This document shows, piece by piece, positions 1 to 6,960 of a stretch of 17,013 nt of DNA. The stretch's first letter is position 1. The number at the start of each line of letters is the position of its first letter. Position numbers and translations under genes: made by a program. The DNA is from an uncultured Lachnospiraceae bacterium (GTDB lineage Bacteria > Bacillota > Clostridia > Lachnospirales > Lachnospiraceae), in the NCBI GenBank assembly GCA_910583815.1, contig CAJTZB010000029.1:1-17013 (forward strand), in the 5' to 3' direction. The notes under the pieces are model-generated. The model made no database searches and was not told the origin of the DNA. It saw only the letters and a program-made list of their open reading frames with translations.

Positions 1-1
1 G

Positions 2-607
2 TTTTTGCTATTTGAATTCCATAATCCGGAAACGATAGGGAATCTTTCTTTTGGAAATAAGCTAATGGCATCTTTGTTTGAATCCGTCACTTTAAGGACT
101 GCAGGTTTTCAGACAATTCCGCAGGAGGGCATGACGGAAGCAAGCAGTTTAGTTGCGCTTCTCTTGATGTTTGTCGGAGGTTCGCCATCTGGTACTGCAG
201 GAGGAGTCAAAACTGTAACGATGACGATTCTGATTCTGTCTATGCTTGCGGCTGTCAAAGGAAATAATGAGGTAAGGGCGTTCCGGAGGAAAATATCGGA
301 TAACTTTGTCCGCAGGGCAGTGGCGGTTATTGTTATTAGCTTTGTTTTTGTAATGGTGGTTGCAGTAGCTCTTTCTATTACGGAGCAAGCAGATTTTCTG
401 GACATATTGTTTGAATCTGTGTCTGCGCTTGCAACGGTAGGACTGACCAGAGGGCTGACACCGTCTGTTTCTATGGCAGGAAAGCTTGTGATTATTTTTG
501 CAATGTACGTTGGGCGTATCGGGCCAATTACAATGGCACTTGCTTTCAATGCAAAGAAGTATGAGGGAAAGAAAACATTGCCGGAAGGCAAGGTAATTAT
601 TGGATAA
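2..607 (+). CDS. ktrB: TrkH/KtrB-family potassium uptake channel subunit, C-terminal part (5' truncated by window)
   Basis: This is the membrane channel subunit of a Ktr/Trk potassium uptake system. The reading frame is open to the left edge, so only about the last 200 residues are present; the TTG at 5 is an in-frame Leu codon, not a supported start. Seen: the pore-loop sequence LRTAGF, the SGTAGGVKT segment that follows the third pore region, the ATVGL fourth filter motif, and the C-terminal AMYVGRIGP block, all characteristic of TrkH/KtrB. Hydrophobic helices alternate with these loops. The next gene is its cytoplasmic regulator ktrA, 86 bases downstream, which supports KtrB over a stand-alone transporter. 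The symbol rests on that pairing. Confidence 0.9.
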   Translation, partial: FLLFEFHNPETIGNLSFGNKLMASLFESVTLRTAGFQTIPQEGMTEASSLVALLLMFVGGSPSGTAGGVKTVTMTILILSMLAAVKGNNEVRAFRRKISDNFVRRAVAVIVISFVFVMVVAVALSITEQADFLDILFESVSALATVGLTRGLTPSVSMAGKLVIIFAMYVGRIGPITMALAFNAKKYEGKKTLPEGKVIIG

Positions 608-693
608 CAAATTGCTGCTTCGCAGATTTGGGAATAAGTGCATTTTGCTATAAGGTAAAAGTTGCCGCAAAGCAAAAATTGAAAGGAACGGAT

Positions 694-1356
694 ATGGCTA
701 GGAAAGAATTTGTAGTATTTGGAATGGGACGTTTTGGAAGCAGTGTTGCAAAAACATTGTCAGAGAATGGCTGTCAGGTACTGGCAGTGGATATGGATCA
801 GAGTAAAATCGAACTGATTGCAGATGCCGTGACCTATGCGGTCTGTACGGATGTTACAGATGTGGATGCGATTCATTCGCTTGGCATCAGCAATTTTGAC
901 GGTGCTGTGATTGCAATTGGCGGAAACCTGGAGGCAAGCGTCATGGTTACGATTCTTGCAAAGGAGCTTGGGATTCCGTATATCCTCGCAAAAGCAAGAA
1001 ATGAGCTGCATGCCAAAATATTAAAAAAGGTTGGCGCAGACATGGTTGTGTTCCCGGAGAAGGAAACAGGAATCCGTATTGCGCATAATCTGATGGAAGG
1101 CAATCTGTTTGATGCAATTGAGCTTTCGACACAATATAGCATGATGGATTTTTCTGTTCCAGAGGATTGGATTGGAAAATCTTTGAGGCAGCTGAATCTT
1201 CGTGCCGCCAAGAAAATCAATGTCATTGGTCTGAGACGTGACGGAAAACTGGATATTACGCCAGAAGCCGATATGCCATTAGAAGCCGATGATGTGCTGA
1301 TTATCATTGGAAAGAACCATGCACTGTCCAAACTGACGGGAGGAACCGGCGCATGA
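694..1356 (+). CDS. ktrA: KtrA/TrkA-type potassium channel regulatory subunit (RCK)
   Basis: This is the cytoplasmic gating ring subunit that binds nucleotide and controls KtrB. The 220-residue length matches single-RCK KtrA rather than the two-RCK TrkA of about 450. Seen: a Rossmann glycine motif GMGRFGSSVA at residues 10-19, the strand end AVDMD (31-35) with the acidic residue expected for NAD(H)/ATP ribose binding, and a C-terminal RCK_C (TrkA_C) region from about residue 136, including a typical DDVLIIIG end. The ATG at 694 was chosen because AAAGGAAC (682-689) sits just upstream and the RCK fold starts at once; an upstream in-frame ATG at 628 would add 22 residues unlike the family. It is probably co-transcribed with ktrB, and its stop overlaps the next start as ATGA. 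Confidence 0.93.
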   Translation: MARKEFVVFGMGRFGSSVAKTLSENGCQVLAVDMDQSKIELIADAVTYAVCTDVTDVDAIHSLGISNFDGAVIAIGGNLEASVMVTILAKELGIPYILAKARNELHAKILKKVGADMVVFPEKETGIRIAHNLMEGNLFDAIELSTQYSMMDFSVPEDWIGKSLRQLNLRAAKKINVIGLRRDGKLDITPEADMPLEADDVLIIIGKNHALSKLTGGTGA

Positions 1357-2150
1357 TTACGAGCAGTTCCAATGCGCAGATAAGGGCTATTGAGGCATTG
1401 CTGAAAAAGAGCAAGGAACGTAAAGAGCAGAAAGCGTTTGTAGTAGAAGGAAAGAAGATGTTTGAAGAGCTTCTGTCAAGAAGAGAGCTTCTGAAAAAGG
1501 TTTTCTTTTCAGAAAGCTACGTATCAGAGTATTATCCGGAAGGCCTGAAAGATATACTATCAGACATCCCATATGAAATCGTTGCAGAGCACGTATTCTG
1601 CCAGATGTCAGAGACAGTAACGCCTCAGGGGGTGTTAGCCATCGCAGCGATGCCGGAGTATTCTTTGGAACAGATGATTTCATCCAAAGAGAAAAAGACA
1701 TTGCTGCTGCTGGAGGACTTGCGTGATCCGGGCAATCTTGGGACGATTCTGCGTACTGCAGAGGCTGCGGACGTAGCAGGTGTTATACTGACAAAGGAAT
1801 CTGTGGATGTGTACAACCCAAAGGTAATCCGCTCCACGATGGGAGCGGTTTTCCGTGTGCCTTTTGTCTATGCAGATGATTTTTTTGGATTGCTTGAAAT
1901 ACTGAGAGAGCAAGGTGTGCGTCTGCTTGCTGCACATCTAAAAGGGAACAAGACGTTTACGGAAGCAGACTATAGCGGTGCCTGCGGCATCTTAATCGGC
2001 AATGAGGCAAATGGTCTGTCAGAGCGGGCTGCAGAGTTAGCCACAGAAAAAGTATTGATTCCGATGGCAGGAAAAACAGAGTCTTTAAATGCAGCAGTAG
2101 CGGCGGCGCTTTTGATGTATGAGGCGTTTCGCAGCCGGCGGCGATTTTAG
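1353..2150 (+). CDS. SpoU/TrmH-family RNA 2'-O-ribose methyltransferase
   Basis: This is a predicted SAM-dependent RNA 2'-O-methyltransferase of the SPOUT (trefoil-knot) class, probably acting on rRNA. Seen: an N-terminal SpoU substrate-binding-like region (residues ~5-100, with KAFVVEGKKMFEELL), then the three SpoU motifs: DLRDPGNLGTILRTAEA (122-138, with Asn128 and catalytic Arg134), LIGNEANGLSE (214-224) and VLIPMAGKTESLNAAVAAA (234-252). The length of 265 fits the family. The ATG overlaps the ktrA stop and has GGGAGG (1338-1343) nine bases upstream inside ktrA, suggesting translational coupling. Which nucleotide is modified (RlmB-like 23S G or another site) cannot be read from sequence. 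A terminator lies downstream at 2240. Confidence 0.92.
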   Translation: MITSSSNAQIRAIEALLKKSKERKEQKAFVVEGKKMFEELLSRRELLKKVFFSESYVSEYYPEGLKDILSDIPYEIVAEHVFCQMSETVTPQGVLAIAAMPEYSLEQMISSKEKKTLLLLEDLRDPGNLGTILRTAEAADVAGVILTKESVDVYNPKVIRSTMGAVFRVPFVYADDFFGLLEILREQGVRLLAAHLKGNKTFTEADYSGACGILIGNEANGLSERAAELATEKVLIPMAGKTESLNAAVAAALLMYEAFRSRRRF

Positions 2151-2239
2151 GACTGGCGTACAGATGCAGTCTTGCTGCCTGTATGTTCCTGCCAAGTGAC
2201 AACAGAAAATATGCATAAAACAGTAAGACAAAATTTATA

Positions 2240-2286
2240 GAAATCGACAGAAAAATCATGCGTTTGCTGTCGGTTTCTTTTCTTTT
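2240..2286 (+). terminator. Intrinsic terminator after the ktr / SpoU genes
   Basis: GAAATCGACAG (2240-2250) pairs with CTGTCGGTTTC (2267-2277) in an 11-bp stem with one G-U pair and a 16-base loop, followed by the T-rich stretch TTTTCTTTT. It lies 90 bases past the methyltransferase stop. Confidence 0.7.
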
Positions 2287-2334
2287 GCTGCGAAAAAAAA
2301 TTCGTGGAGAAAGAAATTTGAGATAATATGAAAG

Positions 2335-2450
2335 AAAAACACCCATAAGGACGGACGAAATGCGAGGAGTATTCTCTTTGCTTCGACAGGCTTCTTATCA
2401 CAAAGAAGGTATGATAAAAGGCAGAATAAGGGAAAGGCAAGGGTGTTTTT
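2335..2450 (+). promoter_or_regulatory. Leader with long-range inverted repeat covering the ribosome binding site
   Basis: AAAAACACCC at 2335-2344 is the exact reverse complement of GGGTGTTTTT at 2441-2450. The second copy directly abuts the ATG at 2451 and includes most of the likely Shine-Dalgarno AAGGG (2439-2443). A smaller hairpin (CTTCTT/AAGAAG, near 2390-2408) lies between the arms. Pairing of the arms would hide the ribosome binding site. No convincing promoter was found in 2151-2450; TAATAT near 2324 lacks a good -35. Regulation is inference only. Confidence 0.4.
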
Positions 2451-3473
2451 ATGGAAAATATTGTTTTTTACACATTGATAGGAATTTGTGGCGTCGGCTG
2501 TGCTGCAAGAATGGTTCTGGCAGGCTATTATAGGAACCTGCTTCATGCTTTGCGTTCCATGCGGCGCAGTAAAAACAAGACAGCAGCGGCATTAAAAGAA
2601 CAGTTTCTTTTGCGCTATCAGGCAATGCTTGGTGTTGAGAATGTCGATTTTTTTGTCGGCAGGTTTTTAGCAGAACGAAAGCTGTTTGGGATTTCTCTTA
2701 CGGTATGGAATGGATTACATACGCAGTTTGTCGGGCTTTGCCTGCTGCTTGGGGCGGTTGCTGCATTTGCAAACATCATACAGGATGCGGAAGTGTCCAC
2801 CGTGCTGCTTACAATGTTTCATGGTATTTGGACAAGCACCCTCCTTATTTTTGTGGATGGATTCTGTATGATAGAAGGAAGAACAGGAGCAATCCGTGAC
2901 GGTCTGTGCGATTATCTGGAAAATTATCTAAAGATACGCTTGGAACACGAGTACAAGGTATGGGGCAAGTGTGAGAGGGATGCGAAGCCGTCAAAGGCAG
3001 CGTTGGAAGCAGAACTTCAGATTGCTGATGAAAAGGAGTACCGGAAGCAGAGGAAACAGGCGAAACAGGAATCTAAGGCAGAGAGCTTTTCGGCACGTAA
3101 AAGCAAAAAACAAGAAGCGTATGCTGCAAAAGTGGAAAAGAAAGTACGCAAGGAGCAGGAGCGGCTTCAGAAACGAGAAGAAAAGCTGCGGAAGCGTCTT
3201 GGCGGAGAAGTGCCGCCAGTATATCGGGCGGGCAGGAGTATGGAAGGGCAGAGCAGAATCCGTCAGGAAGCAGAACTGTTAAAGAGAGAAGTAGAAGAAC
3301 GCAGAAAGAGAGAGGCAGAAGCGGCAGCCGCAGCGGAGCAGGAAGAACAGGAGATGCAGTCAGAACAGATAGAGAGAACAGAAGCCGAGAAGGAGCCGCC
3401 AAAGAAAGAGCGGGAGGAAAGTGAGCAGGAGCAGGTCAATGAGCTTTTGAAGGATTTTTTGATACATTGCTAG
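2451..3473 (+). CDS. Unrecognised membrane-anchored protein with long charged coiled coil
   Basis: The function is not recognised. The 340-residue product has a hydrophobic segment at residues ~4-26, a basic loop (RSMRRSKNK, 36-43), two more hydrophobic helices at ~92-110 and ~118-140, and then, from ~160 to 330, an almost uninterrupted Lys/Arg/Glu/Gln/Ala stretch (for example KKVRKEQERLQKREEKLRKR) that should form a long cytoplasmic helix or coiled coil. The last part turns strongly acidic (EEQEEQEMQSEQ) before the hydrophobic end DFLIHC. The arrangement suggests a three-helix anchor presenting a rod-like tail, as in some scaffold or envelope-associated proteins, but no catalytic motif is visible. 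It is a single-gene unit: a terminator lies upstream and a promoter for pgi downstream. ATG 2451 has AAGGG seven bases upstream. Confidence 0.8.
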   Translation: MENIVFYTLIGICGVGCAARMVLAGYYRNLLHALRSMRRSKNKTAAALKEQFLLRYQAMLGVENVDFFVGRFLAERKLFGISLTVWNGLHTQFVGLCLLLGAVAAFANIIQDAEVSTVLLTMFHGIWTSTLLIFVDGFCMIEGRTGAIRDGLCDYLENYLKIRLEHEYKVWGKCERDAKPSKAALEAELQIADEKEYRKQRKQAKQESKAESFSARKSKKQEAYAAKVEKKVRKEQERLQKREEKLRKRLGGEVPPVYRAGRSMEGQSRIRQEAELLKREVEERRKREAEAAAAAEQEEQEMQSEQIERTEAEKEPPKKEREESEQEQVNELLKDFLIHC

Positions 3474-3480
3474 TTTTTTC

Positions 3481-3509
3481 TTGAATAGTTTTGTATTCTT
3501 TGATAAAAT
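3481..3509 (+). promoter_or_regulatory. Sigma-A-like promoter for pgi
   Basis: TTGAAT (3481-3486), a 17-base spacer, and TAAAAT (3504-3509) preceded by TGA, giving an extended -10. The predicted start near 3516 leaves a leader of about 85 bases before the pgi ATG. Confidence 0.6.
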
Positions 3510-3532
3510 GACAGTGGTTAGAAATGGCAGAA

Positions 3533-3561
3533 AAGGCTGAAAATAATATAGTTTCAGCTTT
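3533..3561 (+). other. Hairpin in pgi leader
   Basis: AAGGCTGAAA (3533-3542) pairs with TTTCAGCTTT (3552-3561): 10 bp with one G-U and a 9-base loop. No U-run follows (GGATTTGCG), so it is not a good terminator. It may stabilise the mRNA 5' end or be incidental. It stops 25 bases before the pgi ribosome binding site. Confidence 0.45.
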
Positions 3562-3599
3562 GGATTTGCGCTATGTCAATATTGGAAAGGAGTATAGAA

Positions 3600-4955
3600 A
3601 TGGGGAATAAAAGAGTAGCCTTCCATTATTCCACTGCGGAGAAATTCGTAAAAGAAGAGGAAGTAAAGCGTTTGGAAAAAGCAGTTCTTTTAGCGAAGGA
3701 CGAGCTGGTAAACGGAACAGGAGCAGGAAATGACTTTTTGGGCTGGATTGATCTTCCGGTCAATTATGACAAAGAGGAGCTTGTCCGTATTGAAAAGGCA
3801 GCCGAGCGCATTAAAAAGGATTCAGAGGTGCTTTTGGTAATTGGCATTGGTGGTTCTTATCTTGGGGCAAGGGCGGCAATTGAATTTCTGCGCCACAGTT
3901 TTTATAACAGCGTTTCTAAGGAAATCCGCAAGACACCGGAAATTTACTTTGTCGGCAATAACATCAGCAGCACTTATATCAGCCATCTGATTGAGGTGAT
4001 TGGCGACCGCGATTTCTCAATCAATATTATCAGCAAATCCGGTACGACAACAGAGCCTGCAATTGCGTTCCGTGTCTTTAAAAAGCTGTTGATTCAAAAG
4101 TATGGAAAAGAAGCGGCAGCAAAGAGAATCTATGCTACAACAGACAAGGCAAGAGGTGCTTTAAAGAACCTTGCAACTGCAGAAGGTTATGAAAGCTTTG
4201 TTGTCCCTGATGATGTTGGCGGAAGGTTTTCTGTATTGACTGCGGTTGGCCTGCTTCCGATTGCGGTCAGCGGCGCTGATGTAAAAGCGTTGTTGGAAGG
4301 TGCAGCAGATATGAGAACCGTGTGTCTGGAAAAACCATATTTGGAAAACCCTTCTTTGCTCTATGCGGCAGTTCGGAATCTTTTGTTAAGAAAGGGTAAA
4401 TCCATCGAAATCCTTGCAAACTATGAACCGGCGTTTCATTTTGTCAATGAGTGGTGGAAGCAGCTTTATGGTGAAAGCGAAGGCAAGGACAGGCGTGGTA
4501 TTTTCCCAGCGGCCGTAGACCTGACTACAGACCTGCATTCTATGGGCCAGTTTATTCAGGATGGCCAGAGGACTATGTTTGAAACGGTTATGGAACTGGA
4601 AACTCCGACAAGGGAGATTGTTTTGGAAGAGGAAGAGGTGGACCTTGACGGACTCAACTATTTGGCAGGAAAGACGGTAGATTTTATCAACAAGAGTGCA
4701 ATGAAGGGGACAATGCTTGCGCATACGGACGGCGACGTTCCGAACCTGAAAGTAGTCGTTCCGGCACAGGACGAGTTTTCCTTGGGCCAGCTGTTCTACT
4801 TCTTTGAGTTTGCCTGTGGTATCAGCGGTTATCTGTTAGGGGTAAATCCGTTTGACCAGCCGGGCGTAGAGAGCTACAAAAAGAATATGTTTGCATTGCT
4901 TGGAAAGCCGGGTTTTGAAGCGCAGAGGGAAGAACTGTTAAAGCGCCTGAGTTAA
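3600..4955 (+). CDS. pgi: Glucose-6-phosphate isomerase
   Basis: This enzyme interconverts glucose 6-phosphate and fructose 6-phosphate in the cytoplasm (glycolysis/gluconeogenesis). The 451-residue length is that of the short Gram-positive form. Seen: the first SIS-domain motif GIGGSYLGARA (82-92), phosphate-binding SKSGTTTEPA (145-154), PGI signature 1 in DDVGGRFSVLTAVG (204-217), the catalytic-Glu segment QLYGESEGK (288-296, Glu292), and signature 2 in GVNPFDQPGVESYKK (414-428) with the conserved Lys. The ATG at 3600 was chosen over the in-frame ATG at 3573 because AAAGGAG (3586-3592) lies seven bases upstream of it. It is transcribed alone, with its own promoter at 3481 and a strong terminator 19 bases past the stop. 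Confidence 0.98.
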   Translation: MGNKRVAFHYSTAEKFVKEEEVKRLEKAVLLAKDELVNGTGAGNDFLGWIDLPVNYDKEELVRIEKAAERIKKDSEVLLVIGIGGSYLGARAAIEFLRHSFYNSVSKEIRKTPEIYFVGNNISSTYISHLIEVIGDRDFSINIISKSGTTTEPAIAFRVFKKLLIQKYGKEAAAKRIYATTDKARGALKNLATAEGYESFVVPDDVGGRFSVLTAVGLLPIAVSGADVKALLEGAADMRTVCLEKPYLENPSLLYAAVRNLLLRKGKSIEILANYEPAFHFVNEWWKQLYGESEGKDRRGIFPAAVDLTTDLHSMGQFIQDGQRTMFETVMELETPTREIVLEEEEVDLDGLNYLAGKTVDFINKSAMKGTMLAHTDGDVPNLKVVVPAQDEFSLGQLFYFFEFACGISGYLLGVNPFDQPGVESYKKNMFALLGKPGFEAQREELLKRLS

Positions 4956-4973
4956 TAATATTGAAGTAAATAG

Positions 4974-5018
4974 AAAAACAGCAAAAAGCACGGAAAAAAT
5001 ATGCTTTTTGCTGTTTTA
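4974..5018 (+). terminator. Intrinsic terminator of pgi
   Basis: A long stem: AAAACAGCAAAAAGCA on the left (ending at 4990) pairs with TGCTTTTTGCTGTTTT on the right (from 5002), with an 11-base loop and a T-rich right arm. It starts 19 bases after the pgi stop. The A/T symmetry could let it work from both strands. Confidence 0.85.
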
Positions 5019-5024
5019 GATAAA

Positions 5025-5062
5025 TTAAAGGGCAATAATCCAATTGGATTATTGCCCTTTAA
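5025..5062. terminator. 38-bp perfect palindrome between convergent genes, probable terminator of the minus-strand gene
   Basis: The 19 bases TTAAAGGGCAATAATCCAA (5025-5043) are followed directly by their exact reverse complement (5044-5062). As RNA from either strand it folds into a very stable hairpin. On the minus strand the exit is TTTAATTTAT, reasonably U-rich, and it lies about 120 bases beyond the stop of the DUF3825-like gene; on the plus strand the exit TTTAAACAAC is poorer. pgi already has a terminator just upstream, so the main user is probably the minus-strand gene. Confidence 0.65.
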
Positions 5063-5183
5063 ACAACAAATATTGCAAACACTAACAATCAACAACCCTA
5101 TCTGCTAACTAACATATGATCATATTGCAAACTTATCTATCGCATATAGTATATCCATTTTTCAGAAAAATGTCAACTAATAT
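5063..5183. repeat. AT-rich spacer with repeated ATATTGCAAAC and a short hairpin
   Basis: The 11-base sequence ATATTGCAAAC occurs at 5070-5080 and again at 5122-5132. A 7-bp hairpin CATTTTT-CAG-AAAAATG lies at about 5156-5172, just after the minus-strand stop. No gene was found here. The repeats could be remnants of an insertion edge or simple AT-rich noise. Confidence 0.35.
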
Positions 5184-5987
5184 TTAAGGCTGAAGCCAAT
5201 AACTATCTGGGCGAGCAATAAGCCTTGCATTGTTATAAGCCATTTCTGTGGTAAGGCATGTATGACCATAGTAAACTGTCCTATCATCACTCAAAGACAG
5301 AACCAAAGCTAGATCTGGCTTATCTGGATTTGTCAAATATAAAGGGGCCAATAATTGGATTTTATCATTATACAGTTGAGGAACAACGGTTTTGTAATTT
5401 GCCTCGATTCGTTTTTTTACTGAAGCAATGGCTCCATCGATTAAATTTTGGCAAAATTCTTTACCATTGGCGCGTAATTGCACAGGTATTCTTAAAAAGT
5501 TTTCTTCATCATATAGAATATGATCCCATTGAGGAATTATATTTAGGTTTATGTCATATATTAGTGCGCTTGGATCATCGAAATAGTTTGCTCTTTGTAA
5601 ATTTAATACTGCTGTATTTGGAATATCTGTATATTTAATAGTATAACTATTATAAAATGCAGTAAATCTCCATTTCTGAAATCCTTCTATAGGATTGCTT
5701 ATACAGTAAAAATATATAGGCTGCCATGTTTTATCATATAAACCTGTATTAAAGCATGCAATTTTTTCGTCCATATAAATGTATTTCTGCTTATCGTCAT
5801 CAGAAACTATATTGCGTTCTTTCCATAATTTTTCAAAAGTAAAGTATAGATAACTTTTTAATATTCCAAAATCGTTTTTGCCCGCATAGCTCCATTTTTC
5901 AGGAAGCAAATCATTTGTTGCCAGTAACTGCAATTTATTGGTGAAGAAATCATAATTTCCTAAATAAGACCATTCTTTTAATCGCAT
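5184..5987 (-). CDS. DUF3825-like domain protein, AT-rich single gene
   Basis: The function is unknown. The 267-residue product resembles DUF3825 proteins: a CFNTGLYDKTWQPIYFYC block (78-95) and a C-terminal block APLYLT..DLALVLSL...YYGHTCLTTEMAYNNARLIARPDSYWL (214-265), the family hallmark ending in NARL..RP...WL. The assignment is from memory of the family pattern, not a search. The motif WSYxGxxDF occurs twice near the N-terminus (6-14 and 32-40). No membrane segment or signal peptide is seen. The ATG at 5987 was preferred to the in-frame ATG at 6002 because GGGGA lies eight bases before it and nothing SD-like precedes 6002. The gene is visibly more AT-rich than pgi or the polyphosphate genes and has its own strong promoter, which suggests acquisition by transfer. 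Confidence 0.8.
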   Translation of the reverse strand: MRLKEWSYLGNYDFFTNKLQLLATNDLLPEKWSYAGKNDFGILKSYLYFTFEKLWKERNIVSDDDKQKYIYMDEKIACFNTGLYDKTWQPIYFYCISNPIEGFQKWRFTAFYNSYTIKYTDIPNTAVLNLQRANYFDDPSALIYDINLNIIPQWDHILYDEENFLRIPVQLRANGKEFCQNLIDGAIASVKKRIEANYKTVVPQLYNDKIQLLAPLYLTNPDKPDLALVLSLSDDRTVYYGHTCLTTEMAYNNARLIARPDSYWLQP

Positions 5988-6044
5988 AATTGTTTTCCCC
6001 ATTTAATAGTGTAGTGACTTGTCTGTTTTTATTGGTGTTCCTTT

Positions 6045-6072
6045 ATTATAGCAAATTTTTGCAGATTATCAA
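6045..6072 (-). promoter_or_regulatory. Strong extended -10 promoter for the DUF3825-like gene
   Basis: Read on the minus strand: TTGATA (6072-6067), a 16-base spacer, and TGC-TATAAT (-10 at 6050-6045). This is five of six plus six of six consensus bases with an extended -10. Predicted start near 6038, about 50 bases before the ATG. Confidence 0.7.
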
Positions 6073-6088
6073 CTAGTTTTTCTATATA
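6059..6088 (+). promoter_or_regulatory. Possible divergent promoter for the polyphosphate genes
   Basis: TTGCAG (6059-6064), an 18-base spacer and TATATA (6083-6088) on the plus strand. It overlaps the minus-strand promoter at 6045-6072, so the two would compete or be jointly controlled. The match is weak; an alternative -10, TACAAT near 6155, lacks a good -35. Confidence 0.3.
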
Positions 6089-6191
6089 AGCGTTTGCAGA
6101 GTGTTTCACAAACTTTCCGTTTCTTGTACACAGACTACACACATTTTCCAATTACAATAAGGACAGGATTTTGAAGGGAGCAGAACAGTGT

Positions 6192-6923
6192 ATGGCAATT
6201 GAAGTCTTTAACCGATATGAACGGAAATTTATGATCAGCGATGAAGTGTATCAAAAGCTGCAAGGCTGTCTGTCTGAGCATATGCAGGCAGACGAACACA
6301 GCGAAAACGGAGAGTTTTATACGATTTGCAACATCTATTATGATACGCCGGATAATCAGTTGATTCGTTCCTCTGTAGATGCAAAGAGAGACGGCAGGGT
6401 GTATAAGGAAAAGCTGCGTCTTAGAAGTTATGGAAAGGCAGAACTGACGGATAAGGTATTTCTTGAAATCAAAAAGAAGTACCGGAAGCTGGTCAATAAG
6501 CGGAGGACCAAAATTTATTTAAGAGATGCCTACGCGTATCTGGAAACAGGGGAACGGCCGGTATCAGAGCCATTTATGAATCAGCAGGTATTCAATGAAA
6601 TAGATTATATGACGCGCCGGATGCCGCTTGTGCCGAAGCTTTTCTTATCTTATGACCGCCGTGCAATGTTTGGGAAGGAAAACAGGGAATTCCGCGTCAC
6701 CTTCGACCGTAACATTACAACCAGAAGATATGACTTAGGACTTCACTATGGAGTATATGGTGACAAACTTCTTCCGGAAGATAAGTGGATTATGGAGATA
6801 AAAATTGAGCATGCGATGCCTATGTTTATGACAGAGCTGCTTTCTGAACTACAGATTTATCCGGTATCTTTTTCAAAGTATGGGACAGAGTATATGAGGT
6901 ATATTACGGCAGTGCAGTGTTGA
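6192..6923 (+). CDS. VTC-domain polyphosphate polymerase
   Basis: This protein has the fold of the yeast Vtc4 catalytic domain, which polymerises ATP gamma-phosphates into polyphosphate inside a basic tunnel. Seen in order: NRYERKF (7-13), CNIYYDTPD (46-54), KEKLRLRSYG (72-81), FLEIKKKY (90-97), SYDRRAMFG (153-161), REFRVTFDRNI (165-175) and KWIMEIKIE (198-206). These supply the alternating Lys/Arg and metal-binding Glu residues expected of the tunnel. The length of 243 fits bacterial single-domain members. ATG 6192 has AAGGGAG 11 bases upstream; a TTG at 6171 is an alternative start. The next gene, 37 bases on, is a DUF4956 membrane protein, a frequent partner of bacterial VTC genes, suggesting membrane-linked polyphosphate synthesis. 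Confidence 0.9.
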   Translation: MAIEVFNRYERKFMISDEVYQKLQGCLSEHMQADEHSENGEFYTICNIYYDTPDNQLIRSSVDAKRDGRVYKEKLRLRSYGKAELTDKVFLEIKKKYRKLVNKRRTKIYLRDAYAYLETGERPVSEPFMNQQVFNEIDYMTRRMPLVPKLFLSYDRRAMFGKENREFRVTFDRNITTRRYDLGLHYGVYGDKLLPEDKWIMEIKIEHAMPMFMTELLSELQIYPVSFSKYGTEYMRYITAVQC

Positions 6924-6960
6924 TGTTATAAGATAAAAACAGAGAGGAATTTACATAAAA

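Noticed and set aside
109..675. Long open frames on the minus strand across the potassium transporter genes
   Set aside because: They lie opposite well-conserved ktrB/ktrA sequence, lack ribosome binding sites and give no protein-like family pattern.
2360..2533. 57-codon ORF in the leader overlapping the start of the coiled-coil protein gene
   Set aside because: The Shine-Dalgarno is weak and its latter half is just the shifted frame of the downstream gene. A leader peptide is possible but unsupported.
3533..3561. Hairpin before pgi as a transcription terminator of the upstream gene
   Set aside because: There is no U-run after the stem, and it lies downstream of the apparent pgi promoter, so it was listed only as a leader hairpin.
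6003..6191. DUF3825-like gene plus divergent VTC/DUF4956 genes as one new defence or signalling system
   Set aside because: Differences in base composition, separate strands and the known stand-alone pairing of VTC with DUF4956 argue for chance neighbourhood; only co-occurrence data could revive the idea.
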